Assembly (NCBI RefSeq): GCF_028688795.1
Contig: NZ_JAQTXM010000011.1
Coordinates: 62,001 to 126,000 of the forward strand
Direction: 5' to 3'
DNA: 64,000 bases
Source: Rhodoferax sp.
GTDB taxonomy: Bacteria > Pseudomonadota > Gammaproteobacteria > Burkholderiales > Burkholderiaceae_C
Position 1 is the first letter of the stretch. Every line of letters begins with the position of its first letter. Below are positions 57,802 to 64,000 of this stretch, piece after piece. Made by a program: the position numbers and the translations under genes. The notes below the pieces were generated by a model. The model was not told the DNA's origin. It did no database searches and saw only the letters and a list, made by a program, of their open reading frames with translations.

Positions 57802-58637
57802 GCGGTGGCTCCGGCGTGTTGGGCATCGAGAATCGCCAGGGCTTGCTGCCATTCTGGTGGATCGACCCGGATAAAGTGGTTTTTCTCGCGTTGTTCCAAA
57901 AAGGGCACGCCCTTGCCCATCAAGGTGTCGAGCAGGATGACGCGGGGCTGCGCCTGGTCATGCTGGCGGGCAGCATCAAAAGCGGCCAGCACGCCAGCCA
58001 AGTCATTACCGTTCACGCGCTGCACAAACCAGCCAAAGGCGGCCCATTTGTCAGCAATCGGCTCAAATTTGAGAATCTGGCTAGAAGGGCCGTCAGCTTG
58101 CTGGTTGTTGATGTCCACCATACAAATCAGGTTGCCCAGGCCGTGGTGGGCAGCGGACATGGCGGCCTCCCAGGTAGAGCCTTCGTCCAGTTCACCGTCC
58201 GACATGGAGTTGTACACAAAGGCCGGGTTGCCCTTGAGCCGCAGGCCCAGCGCCATGCCCACACCAACGATCAGGCCCTGGCCGAGCGAACCGCCCGAGA
58301 TCTCCATGCCCGGTGTGTAGGTGGCCATGCCCGACATAGGCAGACGGCTGTCGTCGCTGCCATAGGTTTCCAGCTCTTCCAGCGGCAAAATGCCGGCTTC
58401 AATCAGCGCGGCGTAATGGGCAATGGCGTAGTGCCCGTGCGAAAGCAAAAAGCGGTCGCGCCCTTCCCACTCTGGGTCTTCAGGACGAAAGGTCATGGCG
58501 TGCCCATAAGCTACCGCCAAGGCATCCGCCAGGCCCAGCGCCTGGCCGATGTAGCCCTGCCCCTGCACCTCGCCCATGCGAAGGGCATAACGGCGAATGC
58601 GGTATGCGCAATCTTTCAGTGCGGCGATGCTGCTCAT
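57798..58637 (-). CDS. Transketolase, N-terminal (diphosphate-binding) subunit
   Basis: 279 residues, the ThDP-binding half of transketolase. YIGQALGLADALAVAYGHAM and RDRFLLSHGHYAIAHYAALI open the domain, GGSLGQGLIVGVGMALGLRL follows, and the diphosphate motif reads MSDGELDEGSTWEAAMSAAH ... VDINNQQADG, with Ser in place of the first Gly of GDG. Together with the next gene it makes a full transketolase that transfers a two-carbon ketol unit. It overlaps rpiB and the partner gene by 4 bases each. Confidence 0.92.
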   Translation of the reverse strand: MSSIAALKDCAYRIRRYALRMGEVQGQGYIGQALGLADALAVAYGHAMTFRPEDPEWEGRDRFLLSHGHYAIAHYAALIEAGILPLEELETYGSDDSRLPMSGMATYTPGMEISGGSLGQGLIVGVGMALGLRLKGNPAFVYNSMSDGELDEGSTWEAAMSAAHHGLGNLICMVDINNQQADGPSSQILKFEPIADKWAAFGWFVQRVNGNDLAGVLAAFDAARQHDQAQPRVILLDTLMGKGVPFLEQREKNHFIRVDPPEWQQALAILDAQHAGATA

Positions 58638-59083
58638 CTTGAATGGTTCCCTTCGTAGGCCTGGATCAAATCCACCTTGGGCTGCGAGCGACCGCCATCA
58701 AAGTCGCTTCGCAACCAGGCGTCCACGATGGACTTGGCCAGCTCTGGCCCGACCACGCGCGCACCGATGGTGATGATTTGTGCATCGTTGCTCTTGCTGG
58801 CACGCTCAGCCGAATAGGTGTCATGGCATTGCGCGGCGCGCACGCCCTTGACCTTGTTGGCAGATATCGCCATGCCAATGCCGGTGCCGCAGAGCAAGAG
58901 GGCACGGGCATAGGTGCCGTTGGCCACCTGCTCGGCCACGGCAAAAGCCACGTCCGGGTAGAGCACCGGCTGGGCGTCATGGGTGCCGAAGTCGGTGACC
59001 TCATGGCCAGCGTCGGTCATGTATTTTTTGAGCATTTGCTTGAGGTCGTAAGCGGCCTCATCGCAGCCAATGGCAAGTTTCAT
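58634..59083 (-). CDS. rpiB: RpiB/LacAB-family sugar-phosphate isomerase
   Basis: 149 residues. MKLAIGCDEAAYDLKQMLKK, VTDFGTHDAQPVLYPDVAFA and the active-site loop LLLCGTGIGMAISANKVKGV with the catalytic Cys are diagnostic. NDAQIITIGARVVGPELAKS follows. Members isomerise ribose/allose 5- or 6-phosphates, and in tetritol pathways erythrulose 4-phosphate to erythrose 4-phosphate. The operon (DHA-type kinase, transketolase) favours a tetrose or unusual pentose substrate here over house-keeping ribose 5-phosphate. Confidence 0.92.
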   Translation of the reverse strand: MKLAIGCDEAAYDLKQMLKKYMTDAGHEVTDFGTHDAQPVLYPDVAFAVAEQVANGTYARALLLCGTGIGMAISANKVKGVRAAQCHDTYSAERASKSNDAQIITIGARVVGPELAKSIVDAWLRSDFDGGRSQPKVDLIQAYEGNHSR

Positions 59084-59104
59084 GGGAGTCTTTCGGGTGA
59101 GGAA

Positions 59105-60874
59105 TCAAACAGGAAGGGATGTATCTAACTGGCGCTGCAGCGAGCGGGCCATGGATTGCAAAATCAAACAGCAAGAGGTGGCACCGGCATCGAGCACACC
59201 GATGGAACGCGGCCCCAGACGGGCTGAACGGCCAATGCGGGCTTGCAGGTTTTTGGTGGAGTCGCGGCCCTTTTCGGCGGCGACGGACAGCGCTTGCAAG
59301 GCCTCTGAAAAACCGGCACCGGCCAGCTGCGCTTCACGGTAAGCGGCCAATGCGGGCACCAGGGTGTCCATCAGCGTCTTGTCGCCCACTCGCGCATTGC
59401 CCATGCCCTGCACCTTCGCCACGGCAACATCGAACGCGTCGCCAAACAAGGCAGCGTCGAGCTGCTGGTGAGGTGACAGGGTGTTGACGAAGCCCAGAAA
59501 AAACTCGCCATACAAGGGGCCCATCGAGCCGCCGATATCGTCCATCAGCGCTTGCGAAAGTTGCTCCAGTGCAGCGGGCAGTTGCTGCGCGGTGTCGCCC
59601 AGGGCATCGAGCCGCGTGCCGCAGCCATTGAAGCCTTTGGCCATGTTGATGCCGTGGTCGCCATCACCAATCAGGCCGTCAATCTCGCTGAGGTACTGGC
59701 GATTCGCCACGATGGTGCTGATGAGGTCGCGCACCAGAGCGCCACTGCTGGCCAGTGGCACGGTGGCCCCGTTCACCGCGCGATCAACGTGAGCCACGCT
59801 GGCGGCAGCTTGCCCACTGGTGGCGACCAAACCTTGCAGGTGTCCGCTATAAGCGCGACGTGTGTCCAGATGCCCAACCACCGTCAGGCCAACCGAACGG
59901 CAGGGGTGTTGCAGGCAGGCTTCCAGTTCTTCGTCGAGCTTCATCACCGTGAGCGTGACGCCCATCATTTCCAGCGATGAAAATAGGTTGCCGATCTGCT
60001 TGAAGCCAATGCTGATGCCGCGCGCCTGCAAGCGCTGCGCCAGCTCACCATAAAGAATGTACAGCTCCATCAGGGGCGTGGCGCCCAGGCCGGAGACCAG
60101 CACGGCCACACGGTCACCCGCGACAAAGGGCAGGTCGGGCAGCACCACCTTGAGCATCATGTCCGCCATCTCGGCGGCACTGGCGGTGGGGCGCACGTCA
60201 ATGCCGGGCTCGCCGTGGTGGCCAATGCCCACTTCCATCGTGCCATGCGTGATGGTGAAGTTGGCCTTGCCCACTGCCGGAATCACGCAGGCCGACAGGC
60301 CAATGCCGATGCTGCGGGTATTGGCGATGGCTTTTTGAGCAGCGGCAATCACCTCGTCCAGCGAGCCACCTTGGGCAGCTTTTGCCGCGCCGACCTTCCA
60401 CATGAAGACCTCTCCTGCCACGCCGCGACGTTTTGACTCGTCACCCTTCGGGGCCGAGGCCACATCGTCGTTGGCCACCACCGTCTTGACCGTGATGCCT
60501 TCGCGCTCGGCCATCTGCATGGCCATCTTCACGTTCATGTTGTCGCCGGCATAGTTGCCATACAGGCAGGCCACGCCTGCACCGCCGTTGGCTGCGCACA
60601 TGGCGTCATGAAAACTCTTGGCGGTGGGGGACGAAAATATCTCGCCCACGGCCACGGCATCCACCAGACCATCGCCCACGTAGCCGATAAAGGCCGGCTC
60701 ATGGCCAGAGCCGCCGCCCGTTACCACACCCACCTTGCCTTGCTCGGGCGCTTGTACACGCTGCACCACTCGCGGGTTGACGGGTGCGGTGCACACAGTA
60801 TCGGCATGGGCTTGCAGCCAGCCCTTGAGCATGTCCTCGACCACCAGGTCGGGGTTGTTGATCACGCGATTCAT
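59105..60874 (-). CDS. Dihydroxyacetone-type kinase, DhaK-DhaL fusion
   Basis: 589 residues from MNRVINNPDLVVEDMLKGWL (GGAG upstream). An open extension to 61009 overlaps the isomerase gene. About 1-335 is a DhaK domain with GGGSGHEPAFIGYVGDGLVD and the substrate-binding His in EVGIGHHGEPGIDV. About 375-580 is a DhaL ATP-binding domain with IDGLIGDGDHGINMAKGFNG (metal-binding aspartates) and the MDDIGGSMGPLYGEFFLGF loop. The fused architecture is that of ATP-dependent DHA kinases; close family members act on L- or D-erythrulose or apulose. Context argues for one of these over dihydroxyacetone. Confidence 0.92.
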   Translation of the reverse strand: MNRVINNPDLVVEDMLKGWLQAHADTVCTAPVNPRVVQRVQAPEQGKVGVVTGGGSGHEPAFIGYVGDGLVDAVAVGEIFSSPTAKSFHDAMCAANGGAGVACLYGNYAGDNMNVKMAMQMAEREGITVKTVVANDDVASAPKGDESKRRGVAGEVFMWKVGAAKAAQGGSLDEVIAAAQKAIANTRSIGIGLSACVIPAVGKANFTITHGTMEVGIGHHGEPGIDVRPTASAAEMADMMLKVVLPDLPFVAGDRVAVLVSGLGATPLMELYILYGELAQRLQARGISIGFKQIGNLFSSLEMMGVTLTVMKLDEELEACLQHPCRSVGLTVVGHLDTRRAYSGHLQGLVATSGQAAASVAHVDRAVNGATVPLASSGALVRDLISTIVANRQYLSEIDGLIGDGDHGINMAKGFNGCGTRLDALGDTAQQLPAALEQLSQALMDDIGGSMGPLYGEFFLGFVNTLSPHQQLDAALFGDAFDVAVAKVQGMGNARVGDKTLMDTLVPALAAYREAQLAGAGFSEALQALSVAAEKGRDSTKNLQARIGRSARLGPRSIGVLDAGATSCCLILQSMARSLQRQLDTSLPV

Positions 60875-60890
60875 GAATAAGTCTCCGTCC

Positions 60891-61748
60891 TCAGGCGCGG
60901 GCCATTTCAGGCGCACCCAGGTGTTCATTGACAAAGGCCAGTGCAGGGCGCAACACGGCTTCAATGTCCTCCAAGGGCACGCGGTAAGGCGCGCGGCTGG
61001 GTTGTGCATTGGGCTGGCGGTGCAAGCGCATGGGGATTTCGATGGACAGGTTCAGCTGTGTTTGCGCCACGGCGCGGAGAATGCGTGCGCAATCAATCTG
61101 GCCCTGGCCCAGCGGCGTAAAGAAATATCCATTGGCGTCGCTGCGCACATCCTTGATATGGGTGTGCAGGCAGTGCGGCATGGCGCTCAATGCGTCATCC
61201 GCTGGCGTCACACCGGGGCGGTGCGAAATGGTGTTGCCTGCGTCATAGTTCAGGCCCACCATGGAGTGACCAATGTCGGCCAGCAGGCCAGGGCCATCGT
61301 TGGCGGTGTTGAGCAGGTTGTCCGAGCCATCGCCCGGGTTTTCCAGACCGATCTTCAGGCCAATCGCTTCGGCGTGGCGAGCCAGCACCTCGATGTTGGA
61401 AAAAAAGCGCTTTTTGAGTTTGCGGGCCGCAGCGTTGGTGTTGATCACTTCGGCACCCAAGGCGCGAGCAAAGTCCATACGGCCCAAAAATACCTCCACC
61501 GCATCATCGCGGCCCAAATCGATGTGTGACGACATGGCGTGACAGGCCATGCCGCTGTCAGCCAACCAGCGTCGCCATTGCTGCGCCTGTGCAGGTGCAA
61601 ACGCCGACTCATCAAAAGCTTCGGTGTAACCCACGATATAGGCGGGCTCAATGTGTGTGGCGCCACAGGCGGCCATGCTGGCCAGCATGGCCGGGACCGG
61701 ATGCCCGTCATAGGGTGCCCCGGAAATTGAAACAATGCGATCACTCAT
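60891..61748 (-). CDS. Sugar-phosphate isomerase/epimerase, TIM barrel
   Basis: 285 residues of the AP-endonuclease-2/xylose-isomerase-like barrel family. ATHIEPAYIVGYTEAFDESA, MACHAMSSHIDLGRDDAVEV, GLKIGLENPGDGSDNLLNTA (metal Glu), MVGLNYDAGNTISHRPG (Asp/His), LHTHIKDVRSDANGYFFTPL (His) and LSIEIPMRLHRQP (Glu) place the four metal ligands. Related enzymes epimerise erythrulose 1-phosphate or isomerise branched sugars. It overlaps the LtnD-like gene by 8 bases and precedes the kinase by 16. Confidence 0.9.
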   Translation of the reverse strand: MSDRIVSISGAPYDGHPVPAMLASMAACGATHIEPAYIVGYTEAFDESAFAPAQAQQWRRWLADSGMACHAMSSHIDLGRDDAVEVFLGRMDFARALGAEVINTNAAARKLKKRFFSNIEVLARHAEAIGLKIGLENPGDGSDNLLNTANDGPGLLADIGHSMVGLNYDAGNTISHRPGVTPADDALSAMPHCLHTHIKDVRSDANGYFFTPLGQGQIDCARILRAVAQTQLNLSIEIPMRLHRQPNAQPSRAPYRVPLEDIEAVLRPALAFVNEHLGAPEMARA

Positions 61749-62634
61749 GGTTCTTGGCTCCCAAACGGTAAAACTCGGTCACGGCGGCGTCGTCCTGTTT
61801 GCCAAATCCGGCGCCGCTGGCCCCCAGAAAACTCTGCAAGGCCGCAGCGCTGACGGTGGCCGGAAAGCGCAGGTCGCGCGCCAGGTCCACCACCAGGCCG
61901 AGGTCTTTCACAAAAATGTCGACCGCGCTGCGCGTGGGTGTGTAGCTGCGGGTGACCATGGCCGGGCCACGGTCGCGCAGCATCCAGGAGGCAGCGGCAC
62001 TCTCGCTCACCAGGTCAAACACTTGGCTGGTGTCTAGCCCGGCACGTGCGGCCATGGCCATCGCTTCACCAGCGGCGGCTAGGTGCACGCCGCACAGCAG
62101 CTGGTTGATCGTCTTGAAGGTGGAGCCCTGACCGGCCTCAGTGCCAACATTCAGCACGCGGCTACCCATGGCGGCAAACACTGGTGCACAGGCGTCCAGT
62201 GCTGGCGCAGGGCCTGCAGCCATGATGCTCAGGCTACCTGCTTCGGCACCAGCCACACCGCCACTGACAGGTGCATCAACAAACACCAGACCGGCTTCCC
62301 GGCAGCGCACTGACAAGTGGCGGGCGTCGGCTGCCGACATGGTGACGCAGGAGATCACCAGATGGCCGGGTGTCGCCGAACTGGCAATGCCCTCCGTGTC
62401 AAACAACACGGCTTCTGCCTGTGCCGCATTGACGACAAAGAGCACTGTCGCCACCGCGTTGGCGCAAACCAGCGCGGGACTGCTGACGACCTGGCCGCCT
62501 TGTTCCGCAAACGCTTGCAGACTCTCGGTACGCAAGTCATAGCCCTGCACCTGGTGTCCGGCCTGCAACAAATTACGTGCAGCGTTCTGGCCCATGGCCC
62601 CCAGGCCCACAAAACCCAAAGTTAATTTAGTCAT
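61741..62634 (-). CDS. ltnD: LtnD-like NAD-dependent 3-hydroxyacid dehydrogenase
   Basis: 297 residues of the beta-hydroxyacid dehydrogenase family. The Rossmann start is TLGFVGLGAMGQNAARNLLQ, the substrate loop is FVDAPVSGGVAGAEAGSLSI, the catalytic Lys lies in GSTFKTINQLLCGVHLAAAG, and VDIFVKDLGLVVDLARDLRF is the last signature (KD-LG). Best general match is L-threonate dehydrogenase/2-hydroxy-3-oxopropionate reductase type. It may oxidise an aldonate or reductively feed the sugar pathway. It lies 27 bases after dctM. Confidence 0.88.
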   Translation of the reverse strand: MTKLTLGFVGLGAMGQNAARNLLQAGHQVQGYDLRTESLQAFAEQGGQVVSSPALVCANAVATVLFVVNAAQAEAVLFDTEGIASSATPGHLVISCVTMSAADARHLSVRCREAGLVFVDAPVSGGVAGAEAGSLSIMAAGPAPALDACAPVFAAMGSRVLNVGTEAGQGSTFKTINQLLCGVHLAAAGEAMAMAARAGLDTSQVFDLVSESAAASWMLRDRGPAMVTRSYTPTRSAVDIFVKDLGLVVDLARDLRFPATVSAAALQSFLGASGAGFGKQDDAAVTEFYRLGAKNHE

Positions 62635-62661
62635 GCTGAGATGGAAATTGAGGGAGATGAA

Positions 62662-63924
62662 TCAACCGCGCAGGGTCAACGCAGGGATGTAAGTGAACAG
62701 CAGCAAAACCACCAGGGCCACCGCATAGAAGGGAACCAGTTCTCTGACCGTCTCACCAATCTTGACCTTGGCCAACGTGGCGCCAATAAACAGCGTGGTC
62801 CCCACCGGCGGCGTATACAGGCCGATGGCCAGGTTGATCACCACAATGATGCCGAGCTGAACCAGGTCAATACCAAAGTTCTGTGCCAGGGGAATCAACA
62901 GCGGGCCGAGCAGCAGAATGGCAGCAGGCAAGTCCAGAAACATGCCCGCCAGCAACAACACGCCGTTAATGAGCATCAGCATGGCCGCTTGAGAATGCAC
63001 GAACTGTCTGGCCCAGTTGACCAGCGCTTCAGGCACCTGGTCTAGCGTCAGCATCCAGCCCACCACGGAAGACGCCATGATCAGCATCATGACCACACCG
63101 GTGGCCACACCCGCGGTGATCATCGCGTTGTAGACACGCTTCAAGCTGAGGTCCCGGTAGATGAAGGCTGCCGCCAGCAAAGCGTAGACAACAGCCATGG
63201 TGCTGATCTCGGTCGGTGTGGCCACGCCAAAACGCAAGCCCACCAGAATGAACACTGGCATCATCAGTGCGGGTGAAGCATAGAGGCCCCGACGCGCCAT
63301 GATGCCCCAGGCAATCGGCTTTTTCTCGTAGGGAAACCCGCGCAGGCGGGCGCTGACATTGCACACCGCCAGAAAGCCGACTGCCAACACGATGCCCGGC
63401 AGCAGACCGGCTACAAACAAGGCGCCAATGGACGTGTTGGACACCAGTGCATACAAAATCAGCGGGATCGAGGGCGGTACCAGAATGTCGATGGTGGACG
63501 CGGCGGCGATGGTGGCACCGCAAAACGCGGCCGGGTAGCCCACCTTTTTTTGCCAGGGCACCAGCACCGAGCCCAACGCGGTGGCATCAGCCACCGCCGA
63601 ACCTGACACACCGCCGAAAAGCGTAGAGCCGAGCACACTGACCTGCGCGTGCCCACCCCGAAAGCGCGACACCAGATCGGTGGCAAAGTCGATCAGGGAC
63701 TGGCCGAGTTTGCCCGCCATCATCACATCACCGGCCATCACAAAGAACGGAATTGCAATCATGGGGAAGGACTGGGTGGGTGCGAACATTTGCTGCACCA
63801 CAGCCAGGATCGGCATGTCCCCGCCGACGAACAAAGCAATAGACGCCCCCAGCGTGAGGGCATAACCCACTGGGAACGAGAGCAACAGCAGCGCTGCAAA
63901 TACGACCATCATCACGGCGCTCAT
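62662..63924 (-). CDS. dctM: TRAP transporter large permease (DctM)
   Basis: 420 residues with about 12 membrane segments. VVFAALLLLSFPVGYALTLG begins the protein. IPFFVMAGDVMMAGKLGQSL, FRGGHAQVSVLGSTLFGGVS, GSAVADATALGSVLVPWQKK and IDILVPPSIPLILYALVSNT are hallmark DctM segments, and NLAIGLYTPPVGTTLFIGAT is the C-terminal one. It imports an organic acid or sugar with a DctQ subunit and a periplasmic DctP, the latter probably beyond the right edge. Its start overlaps the DctQ stop by 4 bases. Confidence 0.95.
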   Translation of the reverse strand: MSAVMMVVFAALLLLSFPVGYALTLGASIALFVGGDMPILAVVQQMFAPTQSFPMIAIPFFVMAGDVMMAGKLGQSLIDFATDLVSRFRGGHAQVSVLGSTLFGGVSGSAVADATALGSVLVPWQKKVGYPAAFCGATIAAASTIDILVPPSIPLILYALVSNTSIGALFVAGLLPGIVLAVGFLAVCNVSARLRGFPYEKKPIAWGIMARRGLYASPALMMPVFILVGLRFGVATPTEISTMAVVYALLAAAFIYRDLSLKRVYNAMITAGVATGVVMMLIMASSVVGWMLTLDQVPEALVNWARQFVHSQAAMLMLINGVLLLAGMFLDLPAAILLLGPLLIPLAQNFGIDLVQLGIIVVINLAIGLYTPPVGTTLFIGATLAKVKIGETVRELVPFYAVALVVLLLFTYIPALTLRG

Positions 63925-64000
63925 ACCACGGCTCCTTCGGCTGCCGCCATGTCGACCATCACGGGTTCAGCCAGAATGCCAAAGCGCACGAACGCGGTGA
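63921..64000 (-). CDS. dctQ: TRAP transporter small permease (DctQ), C-terminal end only
   Basis: Only about 25 codons are in the window, ending FGILAEPVMVDMAAAEGAVV and a stop that overlaps the dctM ATG (ATGA). Position and coupling to dctM make a DctQ subunit likely. The sequence itself is too short to prove it. Confidence 0.6.
   Translation of the reverse strand, partial: TAFVRFGILAEPVMVDMAAAEGAVV

Noticed and set aside
57277..58658. Overlapping long plus-strand frames opposite the transketolase genes
   Set aside because: Both lie antisense to genes with intact catalytic motifs and coupled starts; the composition is that of complementary-strand frames.
1..64000. CRISPR arrays, tRNA or rRNA genes, insertion sequences, prophage genes
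   Set aside because: No regularly spaced repeats, no T-arm/anticodon-like cloverleaf sequences, no rRNA-like stretches and no transposase, integrase or phage structural proteins were seen. Faint tRNA-like matches by eye did not hold up.

Overview
The window looks like chromosomal DNA from a betaproteobacterium of the order Burkholderiales, most likely family Comamonadaceae (Rhodoferax, Polaromonas or a relative). The reasons are the high G+C, gene-dense layout, the gene families present (UbiTUV anaerobic ubiquinone genes, MetX-MetW, a PEP-CTERM protein, a DctM-type TRAP carrier) and a short dispersed intergenic repeat (core GCTATnnnTAATATAGC followed by an AGGGCTAGAGG-like end) of a type I associate with that family. 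I see no rRNA, tRNA, CRISPR array, transposase or phage gene.

Layout. 0-2 kb: the 5' part of an ALDH7-type dehydrogenase, divergent from a LysR regulator. 1.9-6.6 kb: a same-strand run ubiU-ubiV-ubiT-ubiX-ubiD, the toolkit for oxygen-independent ubiquinone synthesis plus the decarboxylation pair. 6.6-11 kb: a PAS histidine kinase coupled to an HD-GYP protein, a small outer-membrane barrel protein and a SlyD-like FKBP. 11-23.5 kb: a complete carbon-phosphorus lyase locus in three transcription units: phnGHIJKLM plus a hexapeptide transferase; a divergent phnF, a 2H-phosphoesterase (DUF1045) gene and phnN; and phnCDE plus a GNAT acetyltransferase. Pho-box-like direct repeats lie in both promoter regions. 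23.5-35 kb: an MFS carrier, a TauABC/SsuABC-type ABC transporter, a lipoprotein, an M20 peptidase, a small LOV-like protein, a Hyi-type isomerase, a hexose-6-phosphate mutarotase, a beta-helix lipoprotein and an Old Yellow Enzyme.

35-43 kb: a low-G+C gene fragment, metX-metW behind a probable SAM-II riboswitch, then a fructose-type sugar system (PfkB kinase divergent from frcBCA, a FucU/RbsD mutarotase and a ROK regulator) with two abutting 21-bp operators between the divergent genes. 43-47.7 kb: a GDT1-family manganese exporter, a small secreted repeat protein, a PEP-CTERM protein and an ammonium transporter with a sigma-54 promoter. 47.8-56.7 kb is the most unusual part: a three-gene unit for two secreted proteins carrying related jacalin-like lectin domains and a TPR-secretin fusion, divergent from a 7TMR-DISM histidine kinase and an OmpR-type regulator, with a 10-bp-period direct repeat between them. 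56.8-64 kb: a tightly packed sugar catabolic operon (TRAP transporter, LtnD-like dehydrogenase, TIM-barrel isomerase, DhaK-DhaL fusion kinase, RpiB isomerase, split transketolase), probably for a tetrose, tetritol or branched pentose.

The theme is a versatile heterotroph that scavenges phosphonates under phosphate limitation, ammonium under nitrogen limitation and several sugars, can make ubiquinone without oxygen, and has a carbohydrate-themed secretion/sensing locus with no counterpart I can name.
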